Of a stretch of 59,473 nucleotides of DNA, positions 17,445 to 28,788 are shown one piece after another. The stretch is from Acidithiobacillus ferrianus (lineage in GTDB: Bacteria > Pseudomonadota > Gammaproteobacteria > Acidithiobacillales > Acidithiobacillaceae): positions 1-59,473 of the forward strand of contig NZ_WNJL01000060.1 of assembly GCF_010378095.1 (NCBI RefSeq). The letters are read 5' to 3'. The first letter of the stretch is position 1, and each line of letters starts with the position of its first letter. Both the position numbers and the translations under genes were made by a program. The notes beneath the pieces were generated by a model. It worked only from the letters and a program-made list of their open reading frames with translations. It ran no database searches and was not told where the DNA came from.

Positions 17445-18452
17445 CTATTCTCGGCCATAATACTGGCGATACCAAGCCACGAAGTTTTGCAATCCATCGC
17501 GCAGAGGCGTATCCGGAGCAAAGCCAACCTCTCGTTGCAGCGTGGAAACGTCGGCATAGGTGGCTATGACATCGCCATCCTGCATGGGGTGCCACTCGAT
17601 CTGGGCGGGCTTGCCCAGACACTCTTCCAGCGTGTGAATAAAATCCGTGAGCGCAATCGGGGTATGGTTGCCGATATTATGGATGCGGAAAGGCGCGGCG
17701 CCGCTGGCCGGGTCCGGTGATCCGCCCTCCTGTGGCCGGGGTATGCGGGGGATAAGGCGGGTGACCCCTTCGATGATGTCGTCAATATAGGTGAAGTCCC
17801 GCCGCATCTGGCCATGGTTGAATACGGGAATGGGTTCTCCGGCGAGAATCTTCTGCGTGAAGCTGAAGTACGCCATATCGGGCCGGCCCCAAGGCCCATA
17901 GACGGTGAAAAAGCGCAAGCCAGTGCTGGGAATGCCATAAAGATGGGCATAACTGTGCGCCATCAACTCGCCCGCGCGTTTGGTGGCCGCATACAGGCTG
18001 ACCGGATGATCCACCGGATCGTGGACACTATAGGGTAAACGGCTGTTGGCGCCATACACCGAACTGGAAGACGCGAAGAGGAGATGGCCGACTTTTTGTG
18101 CGCGGCAACCTTCGAGGACATTGAGCAGGCCGACAACATTGCTGTCGGCGTAGCTGTGTGGGGCCTTGAGCGAATAGCGGACTCCGGCCTGGGCCGCCAG
18201 ATTGATGACGACATCAAAATGCGGACCGGCAAAAAGTATGCGCATGCCATCGCGATCCGCGAGGTCCAGGGGCTGGAACTGAAAAGCGGGATGCCCTTCC
18301 ATCTGGGCCAGACGGTCGCGTTTCAGGCCGGGATCATAATAGTCGTTGAGATTGTCTATGCCGCTGACCATCCAGCCGTCCGCAAGCAGACGCCGCGCCA
18401 GATGGAAGCCGATAAACCCGGCGACACCGGTAATGAGTACCCGCCCCTCCAT
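17445..18452 (-). CDS. NAD-dependent sugar-nucleotide epimerase (UDP-glucuronate 4-epimerase type)
   Basis: The 335-residue extended short-chain dehydrogenase has the NAD motif TGVAGFIG at residues 8-15, SSSSVYG and the catalytic YAATK. The segments DNLNDYYDPGLKRDRL and AAQAGVRYS are hallmarks of UDP-glucuronate 4-epimerases (LspL/WbtF/Cap1J type) that supply UDP-galacturonate for LPS or capsule. It overlaps hldD by one base (TAATG), so the two are translationally coupled, consistent with a surface-polysaccharide role in the cytosol. Confidence 0.85.
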   Translation of the reverse strand: MEGRVLITGVAGFIGFHLARRLLADGWMVSGIDNLNDYYDPGLKRDRLAQMEGHPAFQFQPLDLADRDGMRILFAGPHFDVVINLAAQAGVRYSLKAPHSYADSNVVGLLNVLEGCRAQKVGHLLFASSSSVYGANSRLPYSVHDPVDHPVSLYAATKRAGELMAHSYAHLYGIPSTGLRFFTVYGPWGRPDMAYFSFTQKILAGEPIPVFNHGQMRRDFTYIDDIIEGVTRLIPRIPRPQEGGSPDPASGAAPFRIHNIGNHTPIALTDFIHTLEECLGKPAQIEWHPMQDGDVIATYADVSTLQREVGFAPDTPLRDGLQNFVAWYRQYYGRE

Positions 18453-19441
18453 TAGTTGGGCCGCTCCATCAGCCAGTGAATGTAGCGTTCCACCCCCTCC
18501 TCCACTGTCAGAAAAGGGCTGTCGTATCCGGCATAGCGTAATTTATGGATATTCGCCTGGGTAAAACTTTGATATTTACCATTCAACGCTTCCGGCATAT
18601 GGATGTAGCGGATGATTTGCGCTTTCTGCAGGGTGGATAAGTCCTGTGCCGGGCGTTTTGCGTGGCGTTCGAGACCGTTGATGACCGCGACCGCCACCTC
18701 GTTGAAACTCTGCGCTTGCCCGGTACCGACGTTGTAGATGCCGCTGCGCGGGTGATCCAGAAAGTGCAGATTGACCGCGACCACGTCGTCTATATGAATG
18801 AAGTCGCGCCGCTGTTCGCCATCCGCATAGCCATCGGTGCCCGCGAACAGGTGAACATGCTTATCCAGTCGATATTGCCGGTAAAAATGCAAGGCTACCG
18901 AGGCCATGCGGTTTTTATGGAATTCACGCGGACCATACACATTGAAATAGCGAAAGCCGTGTACCGGTGCTCGCAGCGCCGGCCACATCCTCCGCAGGTA
19001 CTGGTCGAACTGAAATTTACTGAACCCATAGACGTTGAGCGGGGATTCAGCCTGGCGCTCCTCCACAAAGGTGCCGGTCATACCATACACCGAGGCACTG
19101 GAGGCATAGAGAAACGGCACGTTGTGACGTTGACACCAATGCAATAGCGTCTTGCTGAATTGGTAGTTGTTCTCCATGACATAGCGACCATCGGTAGCCA
19201 TGGTATCGGAGCAGGCTCCTTCGTGGAAAACGGCTTCGACACCTTTCATCTGGTCGTTTTCCAATAGGTTGAGGAACCGTTCCGCTTCCAGGTAATCGGC
19301 AATTTCCAGATCGGTGAGGTTAAGGAATTTGTCGGCACGGGTCAGATGATCCACGACGAGGATATCGGTGATTCCCCGCTGATTGAGGGCCTGGACGAGA
19401 TTGGCACCGATGAAACCGGCTCCACCAGTAACGATGTACAT
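18452..19441 (-). CDS. hldD: ADP-L-glycero-D-manno-heptose-6-epimerase HldD (RfaD)
   Basis: The 329-residue protein starts at the ATG at 19441 after AAAGGAGGAACGCGC. It has the NADP motif TGGAGFIGAN, EGACSDT, the catalytic YGFSK and the family-specific segments FRYFNVYGPRE and GEQRRDFIHIDDVV. HldD makes ADP-L-glycero-beta-D-manno-heptose, the precursor of the LPS inner core, in the cytosol. No other heptose gene is in the window. Length and motifs are normal. Confidence 0.94.
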   Translation of the reverse strand: MYIVTGGAGFIGANLVQALNQRGITDILVVDHLTRADKFLNLTDLEIADYLEAERFLNLLENDQMKGVEAVFHEGACSDTMATDGRYVMENNYQFSKTLLHWCQRHNVPFLYASSASVYGMTGTFVEERQAESPLNVYGFSKFQFDQYLRRMWPALRAPVHGFRYFNVYGPREFHKNRMASVALHFYRQYRLDKHVHLFAGTDGYADGEQRRDFIHIDDVVAVNLHFLDHPRSGIYNVGTGQAQSFNEVAVAVINGLERHAKRPAQDLSTLQKAQIIRYIHMPEALNGKYQSFTQANIHKLRYAGYDSPFLTVEEGVERYIHWLMERPN

Positions 19442-19487
19442 GCGCGTTCCTCCTTTTGTGGTTATGATACCAGAGAGCAGGCATCTT

Positions 19488-19523
19488 CCCATAAGACGCT
19501 ACCGCCCCATAAGACGCTACCGC
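19488..19523. repeat. 18-bp perfect tandem duplication in the hldD/antiporter intergenic region
   Basis: The unit CCCATAAGACGCTACCGC occurs twice back-to-back, 47 bases upstream of hldD and 95 bases before the divergent antiporter start. It could be a duplicated regulatory site or a replication-slippage product. Confidence 0.7.
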
Positions 19524-19617
19524 CTCGCCCCATCATCAGGGCTCCAGTGTATATGACTCTATCCCTCTCACAACAATGCATGGCGCCGAAGAAGGCCCAC
19601 GATGTCCGAGGAAGTGT

Positions 19618-21603
19618 ATGCAAGACCACGGCCTGTTGACGATCATCCTGCTCCTGGCTACCGGGGTGCTGCTCGTCGGTTTTCTGCGCTATCTGCGCTT
19701 GCCAGCGGTGTTTGCTTATCTGTTGACGGGTATCATCCTTGGACCGCACGCGCTGGCGGTGGTGCCTGACCTCGCCCGTACGCGGCAACTAGCTACTTTC
19801 GGCGTGGTGTTTCTAATGTTCAGCATCGGACTCGAGTTCAGTCTGGCGCAATTTTTGAGCATGCGCCGTCTCGTGTTTGGGATGGGGTTGGCCCAGGTGG
19901 TTCTGACCAGTCTCCTGTTCGTCGGCATCGCCTTGCTGATCCCGCTTCCATGGAAAACAGGGGTCATTCTCGGTGGAATCCTGGCCATGTCTTCCACGGC
20001 CATGGTGGTGCGCGCGCTGGCGGAAAAAATGGAGATGCAGACCCGTCATGGGCGTATTGCCGTCAGTGTTCTGCTTTTTCAGGATTTGGCGGTGGTGCCG
20101 CTGCTGATTCTGATCCCCGCCCTGGCGGGTTCCACGGCCAATCTTCTGCAAGACCTCGCCATGGCGGGTCTCAAGGCAACTTTGGTGCTGCTGGTGTTGT
20201 TGGTCATCGGGCGGCCGGTCATCAGACCATGGTTTCAGCTCGTAGCCAACCGCAAATCCACAGAACTGTTCATGCTCAATGTATTGCTGGTGACTTTGGG
20301 TCTGGCGTGGGTTACCGAACAGGCCGGATTGTCGTTGGCCTTGGGAGCCTTCGTGGCAGGGATGTTGATTTCGGAGACGGCGTACCGTTACCAAGTGGAA
20401 GCGGATATCGCGCCCTTCCGTGACATCCTGCTGGGGCTCTTTTTTGTCACCATCGGCATGCTGGTGGATTTGCCCGTATGGTGGGCAAATATGGGCTGGG
20501 TGCTGGCTGTTCTGGCCATGATTCTACTGCTCAAAGGGTTTCTGGTCTGGGGACTGAGCCGACTTTTCGGTTTTGAGCCGGGCGTGGCCCTGCGCTCGGC
20601 GATCGTGCTGGCACAGGCGGGTGAGTTTGGTTTCGTGCTGCTCGCCCTGGCGAATCAGTACCAGCTATTGCCTCCCAGAGTACTGCAGCCGGTCCTGGGC
20701 GGCATGCTTTTCTCCATGATGCTGGCGCCCATTCTGGTGGAACGCAATGGCTGGCTGGCGCGAACCCTGGTGGAGAGCTATCGCCAGCACCGTGATCAAC
20801 AACTGGCGGAGATTCGCGCGGCAAACTTTCAGGCGCACGTGGTGCTCTGCGGTTATGGCCGGGTAGGTCAGAGTGTGGGACGCGTGTTGGAGGAGGAAGG
20901 GATCCCTTTTATCGCCCTGGATCTGGATCCTGTGCGCGTACGCCAGGCGCAGTCCGCGGGCGAATCCATTTTTTACGGAGACGCGAGTCGCCGCGATGTG
21001 TTGCAGGCGGTGGGTATTTTTTCCGCTCAGGCCGTGGTCATTACCTACGCGAACGTCACTTCCAGCCAGCGGGTCTTGTCCATCATCAAGGAATTGCGCC
21101 CGGATCTGCCGGTGATCGTTCGCGCCCATGATGACAGCCAACTGGAGAGGCTGGAGGCGGCTGGCGCCGACGAGGTGGTGCCGGAGGTCACGGAGGGCGC
21201 GCTGATGTTGGCTTCGCAGACCCTCTTGTTGATTGGTTTTCCGGTGAGCACGGTGTTGCGTCGCGTGCGTCGCTTCCGGCAGGAACGTTATCAATTTTTT
21301 CGCGGGGCGTTCTGGGGCGGTTCCGAACCGGGTGAGGACCAAAATTCGGCGCGTCTGGCCTCCATCGCCTTGGGGGAAACCGCTTTTGCACTGCATCTCA
21401 GTCTGCGTGAATTGAATCTGACCCGTTTCGGGGTCGCCGTGGTGGCCGTGCGCCGCCATGGCATTCGCGGGCGCGACCCTTCGCCGGATACCGTCCTCAC
21501 GCCAGGAGATGTGCTGGTGCTGTTTGGGACACCGGCGGCACTGACCAGGGCGGAGCTGTATGTGCTGGAAGGCAACACCGTGCAGGAGGCGGCGGCCGGA
21601 TGA
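19618..21603 (+). CDS. CPA2-family cation/proton antiporter with TrkA-N domain (KefB/KefC/YbaL type)
   Basis: The 661-residue protein starts at 19618 (MQDHGLLTI) after GAGGAAGTGT. About 12 helices form the CPA2 exchanger (MSSTAMVVRALAE; FQDLAVVPLL), followed by a Rossmann TrkA-N domain (CGYGRVGQSVGRVLEEEG) near residues 405-525 and a TrkA-C domain at the end (LTPGDVLVLFGTP). Such proteins move K+ or Na+ against H+ and are gated by nucleotides. The glutathione-binding features of KefC cannot be confirmed by eye. In an acid environment this would help pH and potassium balance. Confidence 0.88.
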   Translation: MQDHGLLTIILLLATGVLLVGFLRYLRLPAVFAYLLTGIILGPHALAVVPDLARTRQLATFGVVFLMFSIGLEFSLAQFLSMRRLVFGMGLAQVVLTSLLFVGIALLIPLPWKTGVILGGILAMSSTAMVVRALAEKMEMQTRHGRIAVSVLLFQDLAVVPLLILIPALAGSTANLLQDLAMAGLKATLVLLVLLVIGRPVIRPWFQLVANRKSTELFMLNVLLVTLGLAWVTEQAGLSLALGAFVAGMLISETAYRYQVEADIAPFRDILLGLFFVTIGMLVDLPVWWANMGWVLAVLAMILLLKGFLVWGLSRLFGFEPGVALRSAIVLAQAGEFGFVLLALANQYQLLPPRVLQPVLGGMLFSMMLAPILVERNGWLARTLVESYRQHRDQQLAEIRAANFQAHVVLCGYGRVGQSVGRVLEEEGIPFIALDLDPVRVRQAQSAGESIFYGDASRRDVLQAVGIFSAQAVVITYANVTSSQRVLSIIKELRPDLPVIVRAHDDSQLERLEAAGADEVVPEVTEGALMLASQTLLLIGFPVSTVLRRVRRFRQERYQFFRGAFWGGSEPGEDQNSARLASIALGETAFALHLSLRELNLTRFGVAVVAVRRHGIRGRDPSPDTVLTPGDVLVLFGTPAALTRAELYVLEGNTVQEAAAG

Positions 21604-21617
21604 TCGTGCAATACCCG

Positions 21618-21644
21618 ATAGCACCGGCGCAAACCCGGTGCTAT
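21618..21644 (+). terminator. Hairpin between the antiporter gene and acs
   Basis: ATAGCACCGG and CCGGTGCTAT form a perfect 10-bp stem with a 7-base loop, 15 bases after the antiporter stop, followed by GTTTAG. It overlaps an upstream ATG of the next ORF, which argues for the later acs start. The short T-run makes its efficiency uncertain. Confidence 0.5.
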
Positions 21645-21690
21645 GTTTAGCAACTCCTACCCATCCGTGTTTTCATTTGCTGAGTCCCTT

Positions 21691-23661
21691 ATGTCCACAT
21701 CCATTGATTCTACCCTGAGCGAGACCCGTTCCTTCCCTGTCCCCGCCGATTTCGCCAGGCAGGCCAACCTGGATGCGGAAATGTTTGCGCGCCTGAACCA
21801 GCAGGCGGCAGAGGATCCGGATCGTTTCTGGGGCGATCTGGCGCGTCGGCATCTGGAATGGGCGGTCCCGTTTCAGCTGGTACTGGAGGCGGATCAGGCT
21901 CCCTTCTATCGCTGGTTCGCCGATGGTCAGCTTAACGTCGCCCACAATTGCGTGGATCGTCATCTGCGCGGGGCGTCGCGGCACAAAGCGGCGCTCATCT
22001 GGGAGGGCGAAGATGGCGCTGTTCGTACCTTGACATACGCGCAGTTGCACCGGGAAATGCAGCTTTTTGCCAATGCGTTGAAACATCAGGGCGTGCGGAA
22101 AGGAGATCGCGTCGCCATCTACATGCCGATGGTACCGGAGGCGGTGATCGCCATGCTGGCCTGCGCGCGCATCGGTGCCATCCATACCGTGGTCTTCGGC
22201 GGCTTTTCGGCGGAGGCGCTCAAGGATCGTCTGGAGGATACCCAAGCCCGGGTCCTGATTACGGCGGACGGCGCCTGGCGTGCGGGCAAGGTCGTACCGC
22301 TGAAGCGTCACGCCGATCAGGCGCTTCTGCGGGAGCATGGCCATGCGGTGCAACGGGTCATCGTTCTCCGCCGCACCGGCACGGAAATCGACATGCAGGA
22401 CGGGCGGGATATCTGGTGGGGGGACGCCACCGCCGCCATGAGCGCGGACTGCCCGGCCCTACCCATGCAGGCGGAAGACCCGCTTTTTATTCTGTACACC
22501 TCTGGCAGCACGGGAAAGCCCAAGGGGGTTTTCCACAGCAGCGCGGGTTATCTGCTTTGGTCCATGCTCACCACCCGCTGGGTTTTCGACGTGAAACCAG
22601 AGGATGTGTACTGGTGTACCGCCGACGTTGGCTGGATCACTGGTCACAGTTATGTGGTTTATGGCCCGCTGGCCAATGGTGCGACCGTTTTTCTCTATGA
22701 GGGTGCGCCCATGTATCCACAGCCCGATCGTTTTTGGGCAATGATCGCGCGGCACGGTATCAGCATACTATACACCGCACCAACCGCTATCCGTGCCTTC
22801 ATGAAGATGGGCGACGAATGGCCGCGGCGCCACGATCTCTCCAGTCTGCGCTTACTGGGTTCGGTGGGTGAGCCCATGAATCCGGAAGCCTGGATGTGGT
22901 ACCACCAAACCATCGGCGGTGGGCGCTGCCCCGTCGCGGATACGTGGTGGCAAACGGAAACCGGTGGCCACATGATCGCGCCCTTGCCGGGCGTGACCGC
23001 CAACAAACCGGGGTCATGTGCCCTCCCCCTCCCCGGTATCAGTGCGCGCATCGTGGATGATCAGGGTAATTTCGTGAGGGCGCCGGACGTGGGTGGTTAT
23101 CTGGTGATCGATCGTCCGTGGCCGGGTATGCTGCGGGGCATCTGGGGTGATCCCGCGCGCTACCTGGAAAACTACTGGGCCAGGTTTGACCATCGCTACT
23201 ATGTCGCCGGGGACAGCGCGCGGCGGGACGCGGACGACTATTTCTGGATGATGGGGCGTATCGATGATGTGCTCAATGTTTCTGGGCATCGCCTGGGCAC
23301 GGCGGAGGTGGAATCCGCACTGGTGGCGCACCCCGCGGTCGCTGAAGCGGCGGTGGTGGGTGTCCCCCATGACATCAAGGGGGAAGCCCTCTGTGCTTTC
23401 GTTGTCCTGAAGCATCGGCATCAGGGCGACGATCGCGATGAACTCGGCGCGGCGCTGCGGGCGCAGGTGACCGAACTGATTGGTGCCATTGCCCGCCCCG
23501 ATGACATCCGCTTCACCGACACCCTGCCCAAAACCCGCTCCGGGAAAATCATGCGGCGTTTGCTGCGCTCCATTGCCCGCGGCGAAACGATCGTCCAGGA
23601 TACCAGCACTTTGGAGGATGAGGGCATTTTGCAGCAGTTGGGCACCGCAAAAAAGTCATGA
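21691..23661 (+). CDS. acs: Acetyl-CoA synthetase
   Basis: The 656-residue ANL-superfamily enzyme activates acetate to acetyl-AMP and then acetyl-CoA. The AMP-binding P-loop [11 protein letters not shown], the core [10 protein letters not shown], the hinge region [20 protein letters not shown] and the C-terminal [11 protein letters not shown] with the lysine that Pat-type acetylases modify are all present. The start at 21691 ([11 protein letters not shown]) is chosen over 21643, whose ATG lies in a hairpin. It lies alone after the antiporter gene. In an autotroph it would mainly salvage acetate, which is toxic at low pH. Confidence 0.93.
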   Translation: MSTSIDSTLSETRSFPVPADFARQANLDAEMFARLNQQAAEDPDRFWGDLARRHLEWAVPFQLVLEADQAPFYRWFADGQLNVAHNCVDRHLRGASRHKAALIWEGEDGAVRTLTYAQLHREMQLFANALKHQGVRKGDRVAIYMPMVPEAVIAMLACARIGAIHTVVFGGFSAEALKDRLEDTQARVLITADGAWRAGKVVPLKRHADQALLREHGHAVQRVIVLRRTGTEIDMQDGRDIWWGDATAAMSADCPALPMQAEDPLFILYTSGSTGKPKGVFHSSAGYLLWSMLTTRWVFDVKPEDVYWCTADVGWITGHSYVVYGPLANGATVFLYEGAPMYPQPDRFWAMIARHGISILYTAPTAIRAFMKMGDEWPRRHDLSSLRLLGSVGEPMNPEAWMWYHQTIGGGRCPVADTWWQTETGGHMIAPLPGVTANKPGSCALPLPGISARIVDDQGNFVRAPDVGGYLVIDRPWPGMLRGIWGDPARYLENYWARFDHRYYVAGDSARRDADDYFWMMGRIDDVLNVSGHRLGTAEVESALVAHPAVAEAAVVGVPHDIKGEALCAFVVLKHRHQGDDRDELGAALRAQVTELIGAIARPDDIRFTDTLPKTRSGKIMRRLLRSIARGETIVQDTSTLEDEGILQQLGTAKKS

Positions 23662-23763
23662 TCGGCTGACCATCCTATTGTGGACGCGAGAGCATCGGCA
23701 AATGATCATTTTGTCTTGGCAGGCAGCGGGAATCCCGGCGGTGTGCCGGGACCCTTTCCGAGA

Positions 23764-25005
23764 ATGGCCCGGAGACCTTCCTTGCGCATCCTGATGACCA
23801 CGGACACGTATTTCCCCAGAATTAGTGGGGTAGCGAGTTCCATAGAAAGTTTTTGCGCAGGTTTGATGTGTCTAGGACACAAAGTGGACATCCTGCTTCC
23901 CACCTATGATGGGCAGGAAGGAAGCGGCATGGATCGGCACAACGGTCGCGATGCCGCGCAGCTATGGCGGCTACCGGCCAGGCAGATTCCGCTGTATCCC
24001 GAAGAGCGATTCATGCGCCTCCGGGCCTTGCGGGCCATGCGCCATGCCTTGGAGCGGGCCGCCTACGATATCATCCACATCCAAACCCCGTTCATTGCCC
24101 ACTATTATGGCGTGCATCTCGCACGCCGCTGGCGCGTACCCGCGGTGCTTTCTTATCACACCTATTTCGAGGCGTATGCCGATTATTATTATCCGAAAAT
24201 CCCTGGAGCCCTGCGCCGTGGCATGGTAAGACGTGTATCCCGGCAACAATGCAACGGCGTCCACGGGGTCGTCGTGCCTTCGCGTGCCATGGCGGAGATT
24301 CTCTGGGGTTACGGCGTCAATCCACCGGTAAGGGTCATTCCAACGGGTGTGCAACCCCATCACTTTGCCGAGGGCAATGGGACGGAGTTTCGGCGGCGTC
24401 ATGCCATTGCCCCCCAGCGCCCCACCTTATTGTACGCAGGCCGGATTGCGCCGGAAAAAAATATATCAATGTTATTCAATATGTTACCACATATTCTACG
24501 GCAGATGCCCGACGTGTTGCTGATGTTGGCGGGTGACGGCCCGGCGCGGCCAATGTTGGAGACCCTCGCACAGACGCGGGACTTGACGGATGCCGTGCGC
24601 TTTCTCGGATATCTCGACCGCAAAGAAGCCTTGAAAGATGCTTATGCCGCTGCGGATCTCTTTGTTTTTCCTTCCCAGACGGAAACCCAGGGCATGGTCC
24701 TGATCGAGGCGCTGGCGGCGGGCTTGCCCGTGGTGGGGGTGCCCGCGTTGGGCAGCGCGGATTTGCTCGGCTTGGGCAAAGGCACCCGCAGCGTGCGCAA
24801 TGATCCGATGGATATGGCCCATCAGTGTCTTACGTTGCTGCGGGATCATGGACTGCGCGCGCAATTGGCGGCGGAAGCTCGCCAGATGGCCGCAACCTGG
24901 TCAGAAGACCAGATGGCGCAGAAATTATCCGCGTTCTACGCCGAGGTCGTCGATCAGGCGGCCGCTGTTCCGTTACTCAATGCAGGCGTCGCCCGGCAAA
25001 AGTGA
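23764..25005 (+). CDS. GT4-family glycosyltransferase
   Basis: The GT-B fold protein of about 413 residues starts at 23764 ([14 protein letters not shown]). The N-terminal donor-loop region [18 protein letters not shown] and [18 protein letters not shown] resemble lipid glycosyltransferases and mannosyltransferases. The C-terminal half has AGRIAPEKN and the Ex7E motif ETQGMVLIE. It likely transfers a sugar from a nucleotide donor to a lipid or glycan at the inner membrane; acceptor unknown. Its last 29 bases overlap the convergent clpB gene end. Confidence 0.82.
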   Translation: MARRPSLRILMTTDTYFPRISGVASSIESFCAGLMCLGHKVDILLPTYDGQEGSGMDRHNGRDAAQLWRLPARQIPLYPEERFMRLRALRAMRHALERAAYDIIHIQTPFIAHYYGVHLARRWRVPAVLSYHTYFEAYADYYYPKIPGALRRGMVRRVSRQQCNGVHGVVVPSRAMAEILWGYGVNPPVRVIPTGVQPHHFAEGNGTEFRRRHAIAPQRPTLLYAGRIAPEKNISMLFNMLPHILRQMPDVLLMLAGDGPARPMLETLAQTRDLTDAVRFLGYLDRKEALKDAYAAADLFVFPSQTETQGMVLIEALAAGLPVVGVPALGSADLLGLGKGTRSVRNDPMDMAHQCLTLLRDHGLRAQLAAEARQMAATWSEDQMAQKLSAFYAEVVDQAAAVPLLNAGVARQK

Positions 25006-27577
25006 AGCGCTCCCCTTCCAGCAGGACTTCAATGACTTCCCCTGGTCCAAAATCACCCCGCAACAGTTTCTGCGCCAGGGGGTTTTCGATTTCCCGCTGA
25101 ATCACCCGCTTCAAGGGACGTGCCCCGTAAGTCGGGTCATAGCCCACTTCGGCCAGACGATCCAGCGCGCCATCGCTGAGCACCAGATCCATGTCCCGCT
25201 CGCGCAGTCGTGCCCGCAGGAAACCCATCTGAATCGCGGTGATCTCACGGAGTTGTACCGCGCTCAGGGGATGGAAGATAACCAACTCATCGATGCGATT
25301 GAGGAACTCCGGGCGGAAATGATCCTGCACCACCGCCATCACCGCGGCACGCATACCGTCATAATCCCCCTTCCGGTTGAACTCTTGAATGCGGTCGGAA
25401 CCAAGATTGGAGGTCATCACGATCACCGTATTGCGAAAATCCACCGTGCGTCCCTGTCCATCGGTGAGCCGACCATCATCCAGCACTTGCAGGAGGATGT
25501 TGAAGACTTCCGTGTGCGCTTTTTCCACCTCATCCAGCAATACCACGGAATATGGTTTGCGCCGCACCGCTTCGGTGAGGTAACCGCCCTCCTCGTATCC
25601 CACATACCCCGGAGGGGCGCCGATAAGACGTGCCACCGAATGCTTTTCCATAAATTCGCTCATGTCGATGCGCACCAGATGATCTTCACTATCGAAGAGG
25701 AACTCGGCCAGCGCCTTGGTAAGCTCGGTCTTACCCACGCCCGTGGGACCCAGAAAGAGAAAGGAGCCGTTGGGGCGTTTGGGATCGGACAATCCTGCCC
25801 GGGAGCGGCGAATCGCATTGGCCACAGCGGTGACGGCTTCGTCCTGTCCCACTACCCGCGCTTGCAAGCGTTCTTCCATCTTCAGGAGTTTTTCCTTCTC
25901 GCCCTCCAACATCTTGGAGACAGGGATCCCGGTCCAACGGGCTACCACCTCGGCAATCTCTTCCTCGCCCACCTCGGTGCGCAACAGGGTGGGTCGAGTA
26001 CCAGCGCCTCCGGATTGCGCACGGACTTCCGCGGCGTGCAACTGCGCTTCCAGAGCGGGAATGGAACTGTATTGTAGCTCCGCCATGTGTTCCAGGTCGT
26101 TGGCGCGACGCGCCGTATCCAATTCCACCCGCTTTCGATCCAGTTCTTTTTGAATTTGTGAAGTACCCTCGATGGCCATCTTTTCACCTTTCCAGACCTC
26201 TTCCAACTCTTGATATTTACGATCCAATTCACGGATTTGAGTCTGTAAAAGGTCCAGCCGTTTGCGACTGGCTTCGTCTTTTTCCTTCTCCAACGCCACG
26301 CGCTCGATGTTGAGCTGGATGATGCGGCGCTCCAGTTCATCGAGTTCCTGAGGTTTGGAATCGATTTCCATCTTGACCCGGGAAGCGGCCTCATCCACCA
26401 GATCGATCGCTTTGTCGGGCAGATTGCGGTCGGTGATATAGCGGTGAGAGAGCTGTGCCGCGGCGACCAGTGCCGGATCGGTGATACGCACGCCGTGATG
26501 GGCTTCATAGCGCTCTTTCAGACCGCGCAAAATGGCGATGCTGTCTTCTACGCTGGGCTCATCCACCAACACCCGTTGGAAACGCCGCTCCAGAGCGGCA
26601 TCCTTTTCAATATATTTGCGATACTCGTCCAAGGTGGTAGCGCCGATGCAATGCAGCTCGCCGCGCGCCAGGGCGGGTTTCAGCATATTGCCCGCATCCA
26701 TGGAACCCTCGGCCTTGCCGGCCCCCACTAATGTATGAATTTCGTCAATAAAAAGAATGATTTTCCCTTCACTCTTCTCCAGGTCGTTGAGCAGGGACTT
26801 CAGACGTTCCTCGAACTCGCCCCGAAATTTTGCGCCCGCAATCAGCGCGCCCAGGTCCAGACCCAGTAAACGCCTGTCGCGCAGGGATTCCGGCACTTCG
26901 CCATTGATGATGCGCAAGGCCAGGCCTTCCACGATAGCGGTCTTGCCGACACCGGGTTCACCAATCAATACGGGATTGTTCTTACTGCGGCGTAGCAATA
27001 CCTGGATGGTCCGGCGGATTTCATCGTCCCGGCCGATGACCGGGTCCAGCTTGCCCTGACTGGCGCGTTCGGTGTAATCGATGGTGTATTTTTCCAGTGC
27101 CTGACGTTGTTCTTCCGCATTGACGTCCTGGATTTTTTCTCCACCGTGCAGGTCGTGGACCGCTTGTTCCAGATCTTTGGCGGTCGCACCCGCCGCTTTC
27201 AACAGGCGTCCCGCTTCACTCTTATCGTCGATCAGCGCCAACAGGAAGTGTTCGGTGGAAATATAGCTATCGCCGCGCTTCTGGCTGAGCTTGTCGGCTA
27301 GGTTGAGCATATTGGTCAGGTCGCGGCCCACCTGCACTTCGCCCGGATGGCCCTGCACCTGGGGCATGGACTCCAGCGTGCGGCTCAATTGATTGCGAAG
27401 GGCATCCACCTGTACCCCGGCCTTGGACAGAAGCGGCCGGGCGATGCCGCCCTCCTGATCAAGAAAGGCGATGAGCAGATGGACGGGTTCCATCTGCTGA
27501 TGATCTTGGGACAGCGCGAGACTTTGCGCTTCTTGAAAGGCTTGTTGGAACTTGGTGGTGAGTTTGTCGGCACGCAT
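24977..27577 (-). CDS. clpB: ATP-dependent disaggregase ClpB
   Basis: The 866-residue Hsp100 chaperone has a double Clp-N domain (1-150), first AAA+ module with Walker [10 protein letters not shown], a long coiled-coil middle domain (about 400-530; [16 protein letters not shown]), second AAA+ module with GPTGVGKTE, and the C-terminal small domain. With DnaK it dissolves protein aggregates in the cytosol. It is the last gene of the long minus-strand cluster, 38 bases after an MFS gene. I see no obvious heat-shock promoter in that gap, so it may depend on upstream transcription. Confidence 0.97.
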   Translation of the reverse strand: MRADKLTTKFQQAFQEAQSLALSQDHQQMEPVHLLIAFLDQEGGIARPLLSKAGVQVDALRNQLSRTLESMPQVQGHPGEVQVGRDLTNMLNLADKLSQKRGDSYISTEHFLLALIDDKSEAGRLLKAAGATAKDLEQAVHDLHGGEKIQDVNAEEQRQALEKYTIDYTERASQGKLDPVIGRDDEIRRTIQVLLRRSKNNPVLIGEPGVGKTAIVEGLALRIINGEVPESLRDRRLLGLDLGALIAGAKFRGEFEERLKSLLNDLEKSEGKIILFIDEIHTLVGAGKAEGSMDAGNMLKPALARGELHCIGATTLDEYRKYIEKDAALERRFQRVLVDEPSVEDSIAILRGLKERYEAHHGVRITDPALVAAAQLSHRYITDRNLPDKAIDLVDEAASRVKMEIDSKPQELDELERRIIQLNIERVALEKEKDEASRKRLDLLQTQIRELDRKYQELEEVWKGEKMAIEGTSQIQKELDRKRVELDTARRANDLEHMAELQYSSIPALEAQLHAAEVRAQSGGAGTRPTLLRTEVGEEEIAEVVARWTGIPVSKMLEGEKEKLLKMEERLQARVVGQDEAVTAVANAIRRSRAGLSDPKRPNGSFLFLGPTGVGKTELTKALAEFLFDSEDHLVRIDMSEFMEKHSVARLIGAPPGYVGYEEGGYLTEAVRRKPYSVVLLDEVEKAHTEVFNILLQVLDDGRLTDGQGRTVDFRNTVIVMTSNLGSDRIQEFNRKGDYDGMRAAVMAVVQDHFRPEFLNRIDELVIFHPLSAVQLREITAIQMGFLRARLRERDMDLVLSDGALDRLAEVGYDPTYGARPLKRVIQREIENPLAQKLLRGDFGPGEVIEVLLEGERFTFAGRRLH

Positions 27578-27615
27578 GATGGAACTCCGCAGGTGGTGTT
27601 GCCGGAGAAATGGGA

Positions 27616-28785
27616 TCAGCTGACCTTTTTTTCAAGAGCGCTGCGGGGTCTTAACGCCCAGATCAGGAAAAATACGCCCGAAAGGGCGAGAAACGCGGCG
27701 GCGGTAAAAGTACCCGATCCTCCCCATCGGGCCCAGGACCAACCCGCCCCCAGAGCGCCAATGCCGCCGCCGAGACCGTAAACGGTACTGGCATAGAGGG
27801 CCATACCCCGCGCGCGCAGGGCGGGGGGAAAACGCGCGGACACCCAATGCACCGCCGCCAGATGAAAGGCGGCATAACTGGCCGCGTGCAGAGTCTGCAC
27901 GAGAATGATCCACACCAGCCCCGGCCACCAGGCAATCACGCCCCAGCGCAGCGCCGTCAAGAGAAAGGCGCCGCCCAGAACCCAGGGTACGCCCCAGTGA
28001 CGGATGAAGCGGTCACCGACCCAGAAGAACGCCACCTCACAAAGCACGGCGAAACCCCAGAGCATCCCGACGGTGACGCTATCCAGGCCGTGTTGCTCCG
28101 CGTAAATGGAATAGAAGGCGTAGTAGGCGCCGTGACTGGCTTGTTCCAGCACACCCGCCAGCAGGAAGAACCAGAGATGGCGTTCATGGAGAGCGTCGCT
28201 GAGGCGGGGACGCTCCGCGTGGAGGCGGGGTGATCCCCCTCCTCCATAGGGTAAATGGCGGCTCGCCCACCAGGTGGCCATCAGAAAGCCGAGAATTCCG
28301 GGCAAAAAGGCGGTCATTCCCCAGTGAGCGATCAGCCAGCCCATGCCCAGCGATAGCGCGATAAAGCCCAGGGAACCCCAGAGCCGGATGCGCCCATAGG
28401 CGGCACCCCGGTACTGCGCCCAATCCATGGTGGTCGCGTCCACCAGGGGCAGGGTTGCCGCCCAGAAGAAGGAAAAGGCCAGAGTGACCAGCAAAAGCAT
28501 CGGGAAATGCCCGTGGGCCAGGTACAGGGCGAAAAAACTCGCCGCGGTGATCAGCGCCGCCCATGGGACGATCCGGCGACCGCCCCAAAAATGGGCCAGC
28601 CAGCCCCACAGATTGGGCGCCAGCACCTTGCTGAATTGCGTCGCCGCGGTGAGGATGCCGATGGCCAAAGGCCCTTGTCCCTGGGCGTGCAACCAGGGAC
28701 CCCAGTAGGGCATGAAGGCCCCCAGGGCGCAAAAGTACAGGAAATAGAAGGCGGCAAGCCATCCTCCTTCCCGGTCTGCCCGCAT
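27616..28785 (-). CDS. MFS transporter (MFS_1-like, HcaT/LacY-related)
   Basis: The 389-residue protein has 12 predicted helices. The N-terminus [24 protein letters not shown] and the segment [17 protein letters not shown] are typical of the MFS_1_like subgroup that includes the phenylpropionate permease HcaT and relatives of LacY. A loop [16 protein letters not shown] divides the two halves. Substrate unknown. It begins three bases after aroC and so is in the same transcript, which hints at export or uptake of a small aromatic or other metabolite, but only weakly. Confidence 0.78.
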   Translation of the reverse strand: MRADREGGWLAAFYFLYFCALGAFMPYWGPWLHAQGQGPLAIGILTAATQFSKVLAPNLWGWLAHFWGGRRIVPWAALITAASFFALYLAHGHFPMLLLVTLAFSFFWAATLPLVDATTMDWAQYRGAAYGRIRLWGSLGFIALSLGMGWLIAHWGMTAFLPGILGFLMATWWASRHLPYGGGGSPRLHAERPRLSDALHERHLWFFLLAGVLEQASHGAYYAFYSIYAEQHGLDSVTVGMLWGFAVLCEVAFFWVGDRFIRHWGVPWVLGGAFLLTALRWGVIAWWPGLVWIILVQTLHAASYAAFHLAAVHWVSARFPPALRARGMALYASTVYGLGGGIGALGAGWSWARWGGSGTFTAAAFLALSGVFFLIWALRPRSALEKKVS

Positions 28786-28788
28786 GCC

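Noticed and set aside
24800..26077. 425-codon plus-strand ORF opposite clpB
   Set aside because: It is a shadow of the conserved ClpB second AAA+ module.
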